Shown here: one piece after another, positions 1 to 6,018 of the stretch
How positions within the stretch are numbered: the first letter of the stretch is position 1
Layout of the letters: each line of letters begins with the position of its first letter
Origin: Holophagales bacterium
GTDB lineage: Bacteria; Acidobacteriota; Holophagae; Holophagales; Holophagaceae
NCBI GenBank assembly: GCA_031283145.1
Contig: JAITCJ010000183.1
Span: forward strand, 1 to 7,755
Reading direction: 5' to 3'
Length of the DNA: 7,755 bases
Program-made: the position numbers and the translations under genes
Notes under the pieces: model-generated
Database searches by the model: none
What the model saw: the letters and a program-made list of their open reading frames with translations, nothing else
Told to the model about the DNA's origin: nothing

Positions 1-197
1 CGCAGGGCGAGCCTTTGCTTTTGCTCCGCCTGCCATTTTATAAACGCCGGATTCAGCGGACCTGTTATTTCAGGCTCCTGCGCGTTGAGCGCGCCGATGG
101 CGGCCGGCGTCAATATCAGAGCCGCAGCCGCCGTTTGCAAAACACGCACGGCGCGTTTTGCCCGTTTTTGCTCTCGTGAGAAAGAAAAGGGACTCAT
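1..197 (-). CDS. Secreted protein, N-terminal fragment (C-terminus beyond left edge)
   Basis: Only the first 65 codons are in the window. The ATG at 197-195 follows an AGGAAA Shine-Dalgarno-like sequence in the reverse-strand text CTGAAAGGAAACACC, which supports this start. The protein has a classical export signal: a basic n-region (SREQKRAKRAVR, residues 7-18), a hydrophobic h-region (about VLQTAAAALILTPAAIG, 19-35) and a likely signal peptidase I site after ALNA near residue 39. The mature part begins QEPEITGPLNPAFIKWQAEQ. A mature start of the form 'PLNPxFxxW/Y' recalls, from memory, secreted papain-like (C1) peptidases with a lectin-like domain in anaerobic bacteria, but no catalytic region is visible and the function is open. 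The gene lies 60 bases downstream of the PLP enzyme on the same strand and may be co-transcribed with it. The signal peptide is well supported; the family is a guess. Confidence 0.65.
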   Translation of the reverse strand, partial: MSPFSFSREQKRAKRAVRVLQTAAAALILTPAAIGALNAQEPEITGPLNPAFIKWQAEQKQRLAL

Positions 198-257
198 GGT
201 GTTTCCTTTCAGAGTAATAAATTATTGTAACTTGATTAATGATTATTTGGGCGCCAT

Positions 258-1502
258 TTATACCTTGTCCAGCGCCTGTTTCAGGTCTGAGATCAGGTCT
301 TCGGCGTCCTCAAGCCCCACGCTAAGGCGAATCAGATTTTCAGTGATTCCGGCGTTGTTTTTTTGTTCAGCCGTCATGTCTGAATGTGTCATGGAACTTG
401 GATGTTCAATCAATGATTCTATTCCGCCAAGGCTCACCGCGAGCTTCATGTGTTTAACTGAATCTAAAACACGATATGCCTCAGCTGCGCCGCCCTTTAC
501 AAAGAAGCTTACTATGCTTCCCGTACCGGTAAATTGACTCTTCCACAGTTCAATCTGACGCTGGCCCATACAATCCAGACCAGGGTATGCTAGGCGCTCA
601 ACCGATGGGTGGGATAGAAGGAAATCAACTATCCTGACAGCGTTCTTTTGCTGATTTTCCATCCTTATTTGGAGCGTTCCAAGCGAGCGGTGGATCAACC
701 AGGCTGTATCAGGGTCGGAGTTGGATCCCAGAATCGTCCTGTACGCCTTGACTTGAACCATGAGATCATGGCGTCCCATTGAAAATCCAGCGACCAGGTC
801 AGAGTGACCGCCAAAGAACTTTGTGGCGGAGTATAAGACAATATCAGCGCCCATCTTCAATGGGGCGGAAAATATTGGCCCCATAAAAGTGTTGTCAACC
901 ATAACCAGTATTTGACGATTGCCGATGGAGTACTTTTTGGCTATGGCCGCCGCGCCGGGGACATCGCATATGGTCATTGTCGGATTGGCCGGTGATTCCA
1001 GATAAATAATCTTGATTGTCGGATCATTCTTTACAAGGTCTTCGATGACTTCCATGCTCGCGTCAGCGGGAAAGAACTTAGTGTTGATGTTGAATTGCGG
1101 GAGCAGAGCGCGGAAAAAATGTTCTGTTCCGCCATAGACAGGGTCGCTGAATATGAGCGTATCTCCTGGTTTTAGAAAAGTCAGGCATGTGCCGCTGATT
1201 GCGCCCATGCCGCTCGCAAACAGAGCGGCTTCTTCCGCGCCGTCCCAGACAATAACTTTCCCTTCCAGTATTTCGCTGTTGGGGTTATTTACCCGCGTGT
1301 AGATCAGCGCGGGGCTTTCGCCTGTCTTTGCGGGGGAAAGACCGTACGCGATTTCAAAGGCTCGTTTGCCTTCTTCTGAATTTTTAAAAAGAAACGTGGA
1401 AGTGCGAAAAACAGGAGGGATAGCCGCGCCTTCGGAGCGCTGGGGATCATAACCCTTGCTGAAAATAGAGGTTTGAGGTTTAAGATGAGAGTCATTGGAC
1501 AT
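258..1502 (-). CDS. Cystathionine gamma-synthase-family PLP enzyme (Cys/Met metabolism, trans-sulfuration type)
   Basis: A complete fold-type I PLP enzyme of 414 residues, the usual length for this family. It acts in the cytoplasm on sulfur amino acids by gamma-replacement or gamma-elimination. Visible family landmarks, in order: YTR at 68-70 (tyrosine and arginine reaching the cofactor of the partner subunit), SGMGAIS at 97-103 (phosphate loop), Tyr123 in DPVYGGT (stacks on the PLP ring), ESPANPT at 169-175, VDNT at 202-205 (Asp203 binds the ring nitrogen), SATK at 225-228 with Lys228 as the Schiff-base lysine in front of GGHSD, SLGGIESLIEHP, and a C-terminal IRLSVGLED whose arginine should bind the substrate carboxylate. 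The N-terminus HLKPQT...GYDPQRSEGAAIPPVF is typical of the subfamily annotated simply as 'cystathionine gamma-synthase family'. I prefer ATG 1502 over the in-frame ATG at 1529 because AAAGGAGG (1515-1508) sits five bases upstream. Methionine gamma-lyase, cystathionine gamma-synthase and beta/gamma-lyase cannot be told apart here. Confidence 0.93.
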   Translation of the reverse strand: MSNDSHLKPQTSIFSKGYDPQRSEGAAIPPVFRTSTFLFKNSEEGKRAFEIAYGLSPAKTGESPALIYTRVNNPNSEILEGKVIVWDGAEEAALFASGMGAISGTCLTFLKPGDTLIFSDPVYGGTEHFFRALLPQFNINTKFFPADASMEVIEDLVKNDPTIKIIYLESPANPTMTICDVPGAAAIAKKYSIGNRQILVMVDNTFMGPIFSAPLKMGADIVLYSATKFFGGHSDLVAGFSMGRHDLMVQVKAYRTILGSNSDPDTAWLIHRSLGTLQIRMENQQKNAVRIVDFLLSHPSVERLAYPGLDCMGQRQIELWKSQFTGTGSIVSFFVKGGAAEAYRVLDSVKHMKLAVSLGGIESLIEHPSSMTHSDMTAEQKNNAGITENLIRLSVGLEDAEDLISDLKQALDKV

Positions 1503-1539
1503 CCAATCCTCCTTTCGCCAATGTTGCAATTTACTCTAA

Positions 1540-1568
1540 GTTACAAGGATGTCACGAAATTGCGGCAA
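1540..1568 (-). promoter_or_regulatory. Candidate sigma70 promoter for the PLP enzyme gene
   Basis: On the minus strand TTGCCG (1568-1563) and TGTAAC (1545-1540) are separated by 17 bases. Each matches the -35 or -10 consensus at four of six positions. Transcription would start near 1533, leaving an untranslated leader of about 30 bases before the strong ribosome binding site at 1515-1508. This is a weak consensus match supported mainly by its position. Confidence 0.3.
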
Positions 1569-1690
1569 AGACCATTCATTGTTGACACACGGCTATGTTT
1601 TTTTGACAAAATGGAATATATCCACAAGGGTACCATACCTACCTTAGGATATGCTGTTTACTGAAATTTTTAATTAATCAAGGAGCGCTT

Positions 1691-2992
1691 GTGCCCTACG
1701 CGATACTGGTGTCCGATCCTCTGGCTTCAACGCTGGTCCTTTTGGCTATGCTTTGGCTGGCCGCAAAATTGGGCGGAGAGGCGGCTGTACGCTTAAAGCT
1801 GCCCGCCGTTGCGGGGCAGATACTCGTTGGTGTGCTTTTGGTGTCACTGCCCAGCCTTTTTTCCGGCCTGCCCAAACTTCCCGGCTTCCTCAAGTCTCCG
1901 GAATTCCTCAAGTTCATGGATTTTGCCCATAACCCTCAAGCCAATGTGCTGGCCTATATCGGCATCGTGCTGCTTATGTTCATGGTCGGCTTGGAATCAT
2001 CCGTCCCTCAGATGATGAAAGTTGGGTGGGCCTCGCTCCGCGTTGCCGTTGTAGGCGTCATCGGGCCAATGGCATTGGGCTTGATGGGCGCGTATTTCCT
2101 GTTACCCAAAGGCACGCCCTATGCGGTTGATCTGTTCATAGGAGCTTGCCTCTGCGCCACATCCATAGGTATAAGCGCCTCTGTGCTGAGGGAGAGGAAC
2201 GCGTCCGACTCACAGGAGGGCAGGGTCGTGATAGGCGCGGCCGTCATTGATGATGTTTTGGGCCTATTAGTGCTGGTCGCCGTTTCCGGTCTGGCCGAAG
2301 CCTCGTCTGGAGGCGGGCCTCTGCCCTGGGGCAGTCTTGGCAGGACGCTCGGTCTGGCTTTCTTGTTTCTGGCTTTAGCCCTGACGGTCGGGCGATGGCT
2401 TTCGCCCAGAATATTCGGCTGGGCGTCGCGTTTCAGAGGTGAAGAAATACTGCTGCCCTTTGCCCTTGCTTTTGCTTTCGTCCTGGCGTACATGGGGAGT
2501 CTCGTGGGGCTTGCGACAATCGTAGGCGCTTATGCCGCCGGGCTGATACTTGAACATCACCATGTTGAGACGCTGCAAGTAAAGGAACGCCGCTCTCTCG
2601 AAGAAATGGTGCAGCCCGTGGTCGCCATTTTTGCCCCTCTGTTCTTTGTTTTGACGGGCGCCAGCATTGACCCGTCCGTACTCTTGCACCCAAATACACT
2701 ATTAATGGCCGGCGTTTTGACGGTGGTCGGGATAATCGGCAAATACATATCCGGCTATGTGGCCGGCGGCGGGACAAGTGTTCCCATAATTGGCTGGGGC
2801 ATGGTCCCGCGGGGCGAGGTGGGTTTAATCTTTGTATCCGTAGGCCGCACCATAAATATCAACGGCGAGCCGCTCCTCAGCCCCGAAGTGCAGGCGGGTG
2901 TACTGGGAGCTATTCTCCTCACAACAATTCTTGGGCCGATAGGCTTGTCCTGGGTTTTGGGCAAACCTAAAGGCCAGAACAAGCAGGTCTGA
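1691..2992 (+). CDS. Cation:proton antiporter, CPA2/NapA-KefB type (PF00999)
   Basis: An integral inner-membrane exchanger of 433 residues, predicted to swap protons for Na+ (possibly K+) across the cytoplasmic membrane. I count about 12-13 hydrophobic segments. Family signs include KLPAVAGQILVGVLL (36-50), the unwound-helix region CATSIGISASVL (155-166), the paired aspartates of VIDDVLG (Asp187-Asp188) and PRGEVGLI (373-380), whose basic residue is conserved in CPA2 proteins. Two adjacent acidic residues are the hallmark of electrogenic CPA2 antiporters such as NapA, so Na+/H+ exchange is the most likely activity (inference). The protein stops right after the membrane domain. It has no RCK/TrkA-N or TrkA-C domain, which argues against a full KefB/KefC glutathione-gated system. 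It has a longer than usual loop of about 25 residues (57-82) rich in Pro, Leu and Phe. The start is GTG, five bases after AAGGAG (1680-1685). It is the first gene of a two-gene operon with the next antiporter. Confidence 0.92.
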   Translation: MPYAILVSDPLASTLVLLAMLWLAAKLGGEAAVRLKLPAVAGQILVGVLLVSLPSLFSGLPKLPGFLKSPEFLKFMDFAHNPQANVLAYIGIVLLMFMVGLESSVPQMMKVGWASLRVAVVGVIGPMALGLMGAYFLLPKGTPYAVDLFIGACLCATSIGISASVLRERNASDSQEGRVVIGAAVIDDVLGLLVLVAVSGLAEASSGGGPLPWGSLGRTLGLAFLFLALALTVGRWLSPRIFGWASRFRGEEILLPFALAFAFVLAYMGSLVGLATIVGAYAAGLILEHHHVETLQVKERRSLEEMVQPVVAIFAPLFFVLTGASIDPSVLLHPNTLLMAGVLTVVGIIGKYISGYVAGGGTSVPIIGWGMVPRGEVGLIFVSVGRTININGEPLLSPEVQAGVLGAILLTTILGPIGLSWVLGKPKGQNKQV

Positions 2993-2994
2993 AG

Positions 2995-4260
2995 ATGGAC
3001 GCAACGACTACCATAGCTGTTATAGCTCTAGGGCTTTTAGTATTTATCGCGCACGGGTTGGAGGATGTCTTCGCCCGTACAAAAATCCCCGATGTTTTGA
3101 TTCTTTTGTTCATAGGACTGCTGCTGGGGCCGGTTACAGGTTTGGTGACGCCTGATTCCCTCGGCAAAGCCGGGCCGGTGTTCACAACTCTTACCCTCAT
3201 CGTGATCCTCTTTGAAAGCGGCCTTGGGATTGACCTCAAAGTTTTGCGAAAGAGCCTGGTTGGCGCCACGGGCTTAACTATTTGGAACTTTGTTTTAACA
3301 ATAGCGGTTATCGCGCCCATCACAAAAGTGTTTTTGAATTTTAACTGGCTTCAGGCCTGCACGTTGGCTGCTACTATAGGGGGAACCAGCTCGGCTGTGG
3401 TTATTCCTGTGGTCAGGCGCCTTAAACTCGGGGAAAAGGCTAAAACTATACTGACACTGGAATCGGCGCTCTCTGATGTTTTGGTAATCGTGGTAACGCT
3501 TGCTTTGGTTGGCGCTCAAGTGGGAGGTGACTTCAAGGTAGGCAGAATTTTCGGCGAAATGTTTAATAGCTTTTTTCTTGCCGCTGTGATAGGCGGTCTG
3601 ACTGGAGTGTTCTGGTCCCTTACGCTGCACTGGCTGCATGGTCTTAAAAATTCGATTTTCACCACACCCGCTTTTGTACTGGTCGTCTATGGCTTTACTG
3701 AATGGCTGGGATACAGCGGAGCCATCGCCGCGCTGATGATGGGCGTAACGCTTGGAAATATTAAAGAACTGCCGCCGTATTTCTTAAAGAAACGCCGCGA
3801 ACTGCTGACAAGCCCATCTGAAACAGAGATGGCGGTATTTGGGGAAGTAGCTTTTCTGTTAAAAACTTTCTTTTTTGTCTATGTAGGCATTTCAATTCAA
3901 ATGTCGGTTCCCTTTCTTGTCGCGGCCGGGCTGTGCGTCGCTTTGGCGCTGTTTATTCTGCGCGTTCCGGTTGTTCACGCCAGTCTCATACCAAGCGACT
4001 CTTTCTCGCGTTTTGAGGCTTCCGTATCCGGCGCGATGAACCCAAAGGGTCTTGCTGCGGCTGTGGCGGCTTCTATTCCTTTAGAGAGGGGGTTGGATAT
4101 GGGCGCTGAGATAAAACAGGTGGCGTTCGCGGTGGTTCTGTTCACCATATTAGCCGCGTCATTGTTGGTATTTTTAATAGAGCGCGGGTGGTTCAACGCC
4201 TTTGGAAACGTACTCTATAAACGCTATAAGCCTGAACCGGCTGATAGTCAACAAATCTGA
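2995..4260 (+). CDS. Cation:proton antiporter, CPA1/NhaP-like (PF00999)
   Basis: A second membrane exchanger of 421 residues with 12-13 hydrophobic segments and no extended cytoplasmic tail. Features seen: IPDVLILLFIGLLLGP (31-46), FESGLGIDLKVLR (73-85), IGGTSSAVVIPVVRRLKL (128-145) and LESALSDVLVIV (155-166). The last sits where CPA1 exchangers carry an Asn-Asp pair; here the pair is Ser160-Asp161. Near the C-terminus, MNPKGLAAAV (348-357) occupies the place of the usual arginine-glycine motif and has lysine instead. The overall layout fits an Na+/H+ or K+/H+ antiporter, but the altered ion-site pair makes ion choice and stoichiometry uncertain. The ATG begins two bases after the TGA of the preceding antiporter and has only a weak ribosome binding site (AGG at 2984-2986), so translation is probably coupled. 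It shares no obvious close similarity with the first antiporter, so this is not a simple recent duplication. Confidence 0.9.
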   Translation: MDATTTIAVIALGLLVFIAHGLEDVFARTKIPDVLILLFIGLLLGPVTGLVTPDSLGKAGPVFTTLTLIVILFESGLGIDLKVLRKSLVGATGLTIWNFVLTIAVIAPITKVFLNFNWLQACTLAATIGGTSSAVVIPVVRRLKLGEKAKTILTLESALSDVLVIVVTLALVGAQVGGDFKVGRIFGEMFNSFFLAAVIGGLTGVFWSLTLHWLHGLKNSIFTTPAFVLVVYGFTEWLGYSGAIAALMMGVTLGNIKELPPYFLKKRRELLTSPSETEMAVFGEVAFLLKTFFFVYVGISIQMSVPFLVAAGLCVALALFILRVPVVHASLIPSDSFSRFEASVSGAMNPKGLAAAVAASIPLERGLDMGAEIKQVAFAVVLFTILAASLLVFLIERGWFNAFGNVLYKRYKPEPADSQQI

Positions 4261-4285
4261 AAACAGAGCGCAGCCTGTTTTTCAG
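4257..4285 (+). terminator. Hairpin at the end of the antiporter operon (possible terminator or 3' stabiliser)
   Basis: CTGAAAACAG (4257-4266) pairs with CTGTTTTTCAG (4275-4285) around an 8-base loop. This gives ten base pairs with one bulged T. The left arm overlaps the TGA stop codon of the second antiporter. The right arm contains five T residues, but no T-run follows the stem, so it is not a textbook intrinsic terminator. Confidence 0.4.
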
Positions 4286-4307
4286 AAGCGACGCCAAGCA
4301 AAATGGT

Positions 4308-4329
4308 GCATGGGTCTTCAGGCCCATGC
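4308..4329 (+). repeat. Hairpin, 9-bp stem with TTCA tetraloop
   Basis: GCATGGGTC pairs with GGCCCATGC around TTCA. The single non-Watson-Crick position, T4315 opposite G4322, is a G-U wobble only in plus-strand RNA, that is, in the antiporter transcript. The core GGTCTTCAGGCC differs in two positions from the core of the hairpin at 4384-4399. Confidence 0.6.
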
Positions 4330-4338
4330 GCTATCAAT

Positions 4339-4368
4339 GTTTGGCAGGGTTTGCGTCTCCTGCCAAAC
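4339..4368. repeat. Perfect 10-bp inverted repeat
   Basis: GTTTGGCAGG (4339-4348) and CCTGCCAAAC (4359-4368) are exact inverted copies around a 10-base loop. The stem is strong, but no T-run follows on the plus strand (CTTCCGCGG) nor precedes it usefully on the minus strand. It may be a 3' untranslated stem or part of a bidirectional termination region between the convergent genes. Confidence 0.6.
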
Positions 4369-4383
4369 TTCCGCGGGGCTGTT

Positions 4384-4399
4384 CCGGTCTGAAGGCCGG
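4384..4399 (+). repeat. Small GC-rich hairpin, TGAA tetraloop
   Basis: CCGGTC pairs with GGCCGG around TGAA, including a T4388-G4395 wobble that works only in plus-strand RNA. Its loop is the exact reverse complement of the TTCA loop at 4317-4320. Confidence 0.5.
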
Positions 4400-4414
4400 G
4401 GTAACCACAAATGA

Positions 4415-4450
4415 TATAGCAGTTCAACTACAAAGTGTTGAACTGCTATA
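4415..4450. repeat. Perfect 14-bp palindrome with 8-base loop
   Basis: TATAGCAGTTCAAC (4415-4428) and GTTGAACTGCTATA (4437-4450) are exact inverted copies around TACAAAGT. The 36-base unit is AT-rich compared with its neighbours and has TATA at both tips. It could be an extragenic palindrome repeated elsewhere in the genome or a bidirectional termination stem. No second copy occurs in this window. Confidence 0.65.
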
Positions 4451-4560
4451 AGACGTTTCTGTAAAATGGGCAGGTCTTCCGCTAAAGCCCCTTTTTGGGG
4501 GGGTCTATAGTGCCACCGCGTCGGAAAAATCTGTTTTTACATAGCAAAACACTGTTTTTC
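4451..4560. other. Rest of the convergent gap, no gene seen
   Basis: No convincing reading frame or RNA gene lies here. The only features are a run of C4-T5-G7 (4488-4503), able to form a minimal 4-bp stem, and a short AAAAC-ACT-GTTTT inverted repeat at 4547-4559, immediately beyond the end of the minus-strand hydrolase gene. The latter is too short to call a terminator. Confidence 0.4.
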
Positions 4561-5286
4561 TTATGCCTGTATCAAACGCGAAACAAAGGCTCGGAACAGG
4601 TTTCTCGCGGCTCTGCCGCCATCGCCCTCAAGACCAACAAGGTTTTCAGGATGCCACTGGACGCCTAATACCCATCTGCTTGAATCAATGGTTTCCACAG
4701 CTTCAATCAACGGCTTCCCGTTAAATTGGGTTTCATCGTGCCACGCCACAGGCTTTAACGATGGGGCTGGGTTAGCTATGGCCTGGTGATGGCGGCTGTT
4801 GACATAAATTTGTGACTGGCCAAGGATTTTCGCCAAGTGACTTCCCGTGTTAATTCTCACGGTGTGACGCAGATCCGGAACCTGGCTGTCGCCGTGGCGG
4901 TGTGCTTCCACTTTACAGCCGCACATTTCAGGTATGTCTTGAATTAAACTGCCGCCAAGTGCGACGTTGAGCGTCTGTTCGCCTCGGCAAATTCCAAAGA
5001 TAGGTAATTTGAGTTCCCACGCTTTTTGGATAAGAGGTATTTCCAGAGAATCTCTTTCTTCATCAACAGAGGCGGAGGGGTGCAACGGTTCATTTGTGTC
5101 CCAGTTTTTTGGGTGAATATCATCTCCGCCAGCTAACAGGAGTCCGGCGACTCCCTCCCATGAATTTAATAAATCGCCTGGCGTCAATATTTCAATAGAC
5201 CCCTCCCATCCCCCAAAGCGCATGGCCGGGATATATGCCTTTAATAAACTTTGCTTATCCCTGCAAGTCATCAAAAGTTGATTCAT
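4561..5286 (-). CDS. Class I glutamine amidotransferase-like hydrolase, peptidase C26 (gamma-glutamyl-GABA hydrolase/PuuD type)
   Basis: A 241-residue cytoplasmic hydrolase of the C26 family. Members cleave gamma-glutamyl amide bonds, for example in gamma-glutamyl-GABA during putrescine breakdown. Landmarks: LLLAGGDDIHP (49-59), nucleophile Cys100 in GICRGEQTLN (98-107), GGSLIQDIP (111-119), HRHGDS (129-134), NSRHHQAI (163-170) and the rest of the triad in GVQWHPE (His212, Glu214). These are exactly the PuuD-type signatures, and the length fits. I chose ATG 5286 because MNQLLMTCRD aligns with the usual 'xPLIGITCR' beginning. An in-frame ATG at 5334 would add 16 residues with no counterpart that I know of. 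The ribosome binding site for either start is weak (GGGGA six bases ahead of 5286). No putrescine catabolic gene is adjacent, so the true substrate is unknown. Confidence 0.88.
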   Translation of the reverse strand: MNQLLMTCRDKQSLLKAYIPAMRFGGWEGSIEILTPGDLLNSWEGVAGLLLAGGDDIHPKNWDTNEPLHPSASVDEERDSLEIPLIQKAWELKLPIFGICRGEQTLNVALGGSLIQDIPEMCGCKVEAHRHGDSQVPDLRHTVRINTGSHLAKILGQSQIYVNSRHHQAIANPAPSLKPVAWHDETQFNGKPLIEAVETIDSSRWVLGVQWHPENLVGLEGDGGRAARNLFRAFVSRLIQA

Positions 5287-5336
5287 TTTTTTCCCCACTT
5301 CATCCCGTACTTTGGTCACACTATTTATCATCATCC

Positions 5337-5355
5337 GCCCAATTATTCTTTGGGC
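5337..5355. promoter_or_regulatory. Inverted repeat between divergent hydrolase and ssb genes (possible operator)
   Basis: GCCCAA (5337-5342) and TTGGGC (5350-5355) are perfect half-sites separated by seven bases, centred in the short divergent gap. Their place between two outward-facing genes would suit a protein-binding site, and a small hairpin is the alternative. I see no good -35/-10 pair nearby on either strand. Confidence 0.3.
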
Positions 5356-5390
5356 AAGGTTTTTGTATTTGATTTTTAGGAGACGAAGAA

Positions 5391-5846
5391 ATGTCGGGAT
5401 CCCTCAACAAAGTGATACTCATAGGAAACTTGGGAAAAGACCCGGAACTGAAGATGACACCGTCCGGTCAGCCTCTTGCGAGATTCAGTCTTGCGACCAC
5501 AGAAACATGGCGGACGCCCTCCGGTGAAAAACAGCAAAAAACTGAATGGCACAACATTGTCGTGTGGGGCAAGCAGGCTGAAACTGCGGAAAAGTACTTG
5601 CGCAAGGGCAAGCAGGTGATGATTGAAGGCCGCATACAGTACCGAGACTATACGGACCAAAGCGGTGTAAAAAAGGTTTATACGGAGATCCGGTGCGATA
5701 ACTTCGTCATGTTGGGTCGTATGGAAGATAGCTCACGCCAGGGCGGCGGCTCATATGAGAGACCCACCGCGTCAGGCGGACAGGATTACGAAGATCACGC
5801 GCCGCCCCCATCACAGGGCGGATTTGATGATGATATCCCCTTTTAA
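5391..5846 (+). CDS. ssb: Single-stranded DNA-binding protein
   Basis: A 151-residue SSB that coats single-stranded DNA in replication, recombination and repair, normally as a homotetramer. Residues 1 to about 110 form the OB-fold: LNKVILIGNLGKDPEL (5-20), PSGQPLARFSLAT, KTEWHNIVVWGKQAE and YLRKGKQVMIEGRIQYRDY. Then comes a short Gly/Ser/Pro-rich disordered linker (about 114-143) and the acidic tip DDDIPF at 146-151, which docks partner proteins. The start is supported by TAGGAGA (5377-5383) seven bases before the ATG. The gene stands alone. It is not between rpsF and rpsR, its common bacterial location, and its neighbours face the other way. It could therefore be the main SSB of a lineage where it has moved, or a second copy; the full conserved tail argues that it is functional. 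Confidence 0.96.
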   Translation: MSGSLNKVILIGNLGKDPELKMTPSGQPLARFSLATTETWRTPSGEKQQKTEWHNIVVWGKQAETAEKYLRKGKQVMIEGRIQYRDYTDQSGVKKVYTEIRCDNFVMLGRMEDSSRQGGGSYERPTASGGQDYEDHAPPPSQGGFDDDIPF

Positions 5847-5861
5847 GCGAATTTGGATTGA

Positions 5862-5882
5862 TAATGAACCATCGGTTCATTA
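5862..5882. repeat. 9-bp hairpin just after ssb
   Basis: TAATGAACC (5862-5870) pairs perfectly with GGTTCATTA (5874-5882) around ATC, 15 bases past the ssb stop codon. Its right arm overlaps the left end of the larger inverted-repeat element starting at 5878. No T-run follows. Confidence 0.45.
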
Positions 5883-5976
5883 GACTTCTTTCGTAACCCT
5901 GACAAGACATCTTGAAATTACATATACAGACAAACAAAAAGTTTCTTGTTCAAGCGGTTACGAAAGAAGTCTAATG
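5878..5976. repeat. 99-bp MITE-like element with perfect 21-bp inverted ends
   Basis: Positions 5878-5898 and 5956-5976 are exact inverted copies of each other (left end CATTAGACTTC..., right end ...GAAGTCTAATG). Inside them the symmetry continues imperfectly: TGACAAGA at 5900-5907 against TCTTGTTCA at 5944-5952. The interior is AT-rich and codes for nothing. If the repeat proper begins at GACTTC, it is flanked on both sides by TA, a possible two-base target duplication. Short size, long perfect ends, no gene and an intergenic position fit a miniature inverted-repeat transposable element moved by a transposase encoded elsewhere. A long terminator-like stem is the alternative. Confidence 0.55.
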
Positions 5977-5986
5977 ATACCAAGTC

Positions 5987-6008
5987 GCGTTTAATTGACA
6001 TTGAACGC
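5987..6008 (+). repeat. 9-bp hairpin with TGAC loop
   Basis: GCGTTTAAT (5987-5995) pairs with ATTGAACGC (6000-6008) around TGAC. One position is T5992 opposite G6003, a wobble only in plus-strand RNA, consistent with action in the ssb transcript. It directly follows the MITE-like element. Confidence 0.5.
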
Positions 6009-6018
6009 TAAAACGCCA

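Noticed and set aside
85..537. Plus-strand open frame of 150 codons at the left end
   Set aside because: It runs antisense through the signal-peptide gene start and the end of the PLP enzyme gene; its composition is Ser/Arg-rich, with no ribosome binding site and no family resemblance.
2119..2777. Several minus-strand open frames within the first antiporter gene
   Set aside because: They are antisense shadows of a GC-rich membrane protein gene: Arg/Pro/Ser-rich, mutually overlapping and with no recognisable motif.
1691..2992. Calling the first antiporter KefB/KefC (glutathione-gated K+ efflux)
   Set aside because: There is no C-terminal RCK domain, no KefF/KefG-like partner next to it, and the Asp-Asp pair fits Na+/H+ exchange better.
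4202..4414. 70-codon plus-strand frame across the end of the second antiporter
   Set aside because: It overlaps the real gene out of frame and then crosses three hairpins; no ribosome binding site or protein-like pattern.
4488..4503. C4-T5-G7 run as an intrinsic terminator
   Set aside because: It gives only a 4-bp stem with a T-only loop and no T-run after it.
5707..5937. 76-codon minus-strand frame overlapping ssb and the MITE-like element
   Set aside because: It is antisense to the ssb tail; the apparent start lies inside the inverted-repeat element and the protein shows no family features.
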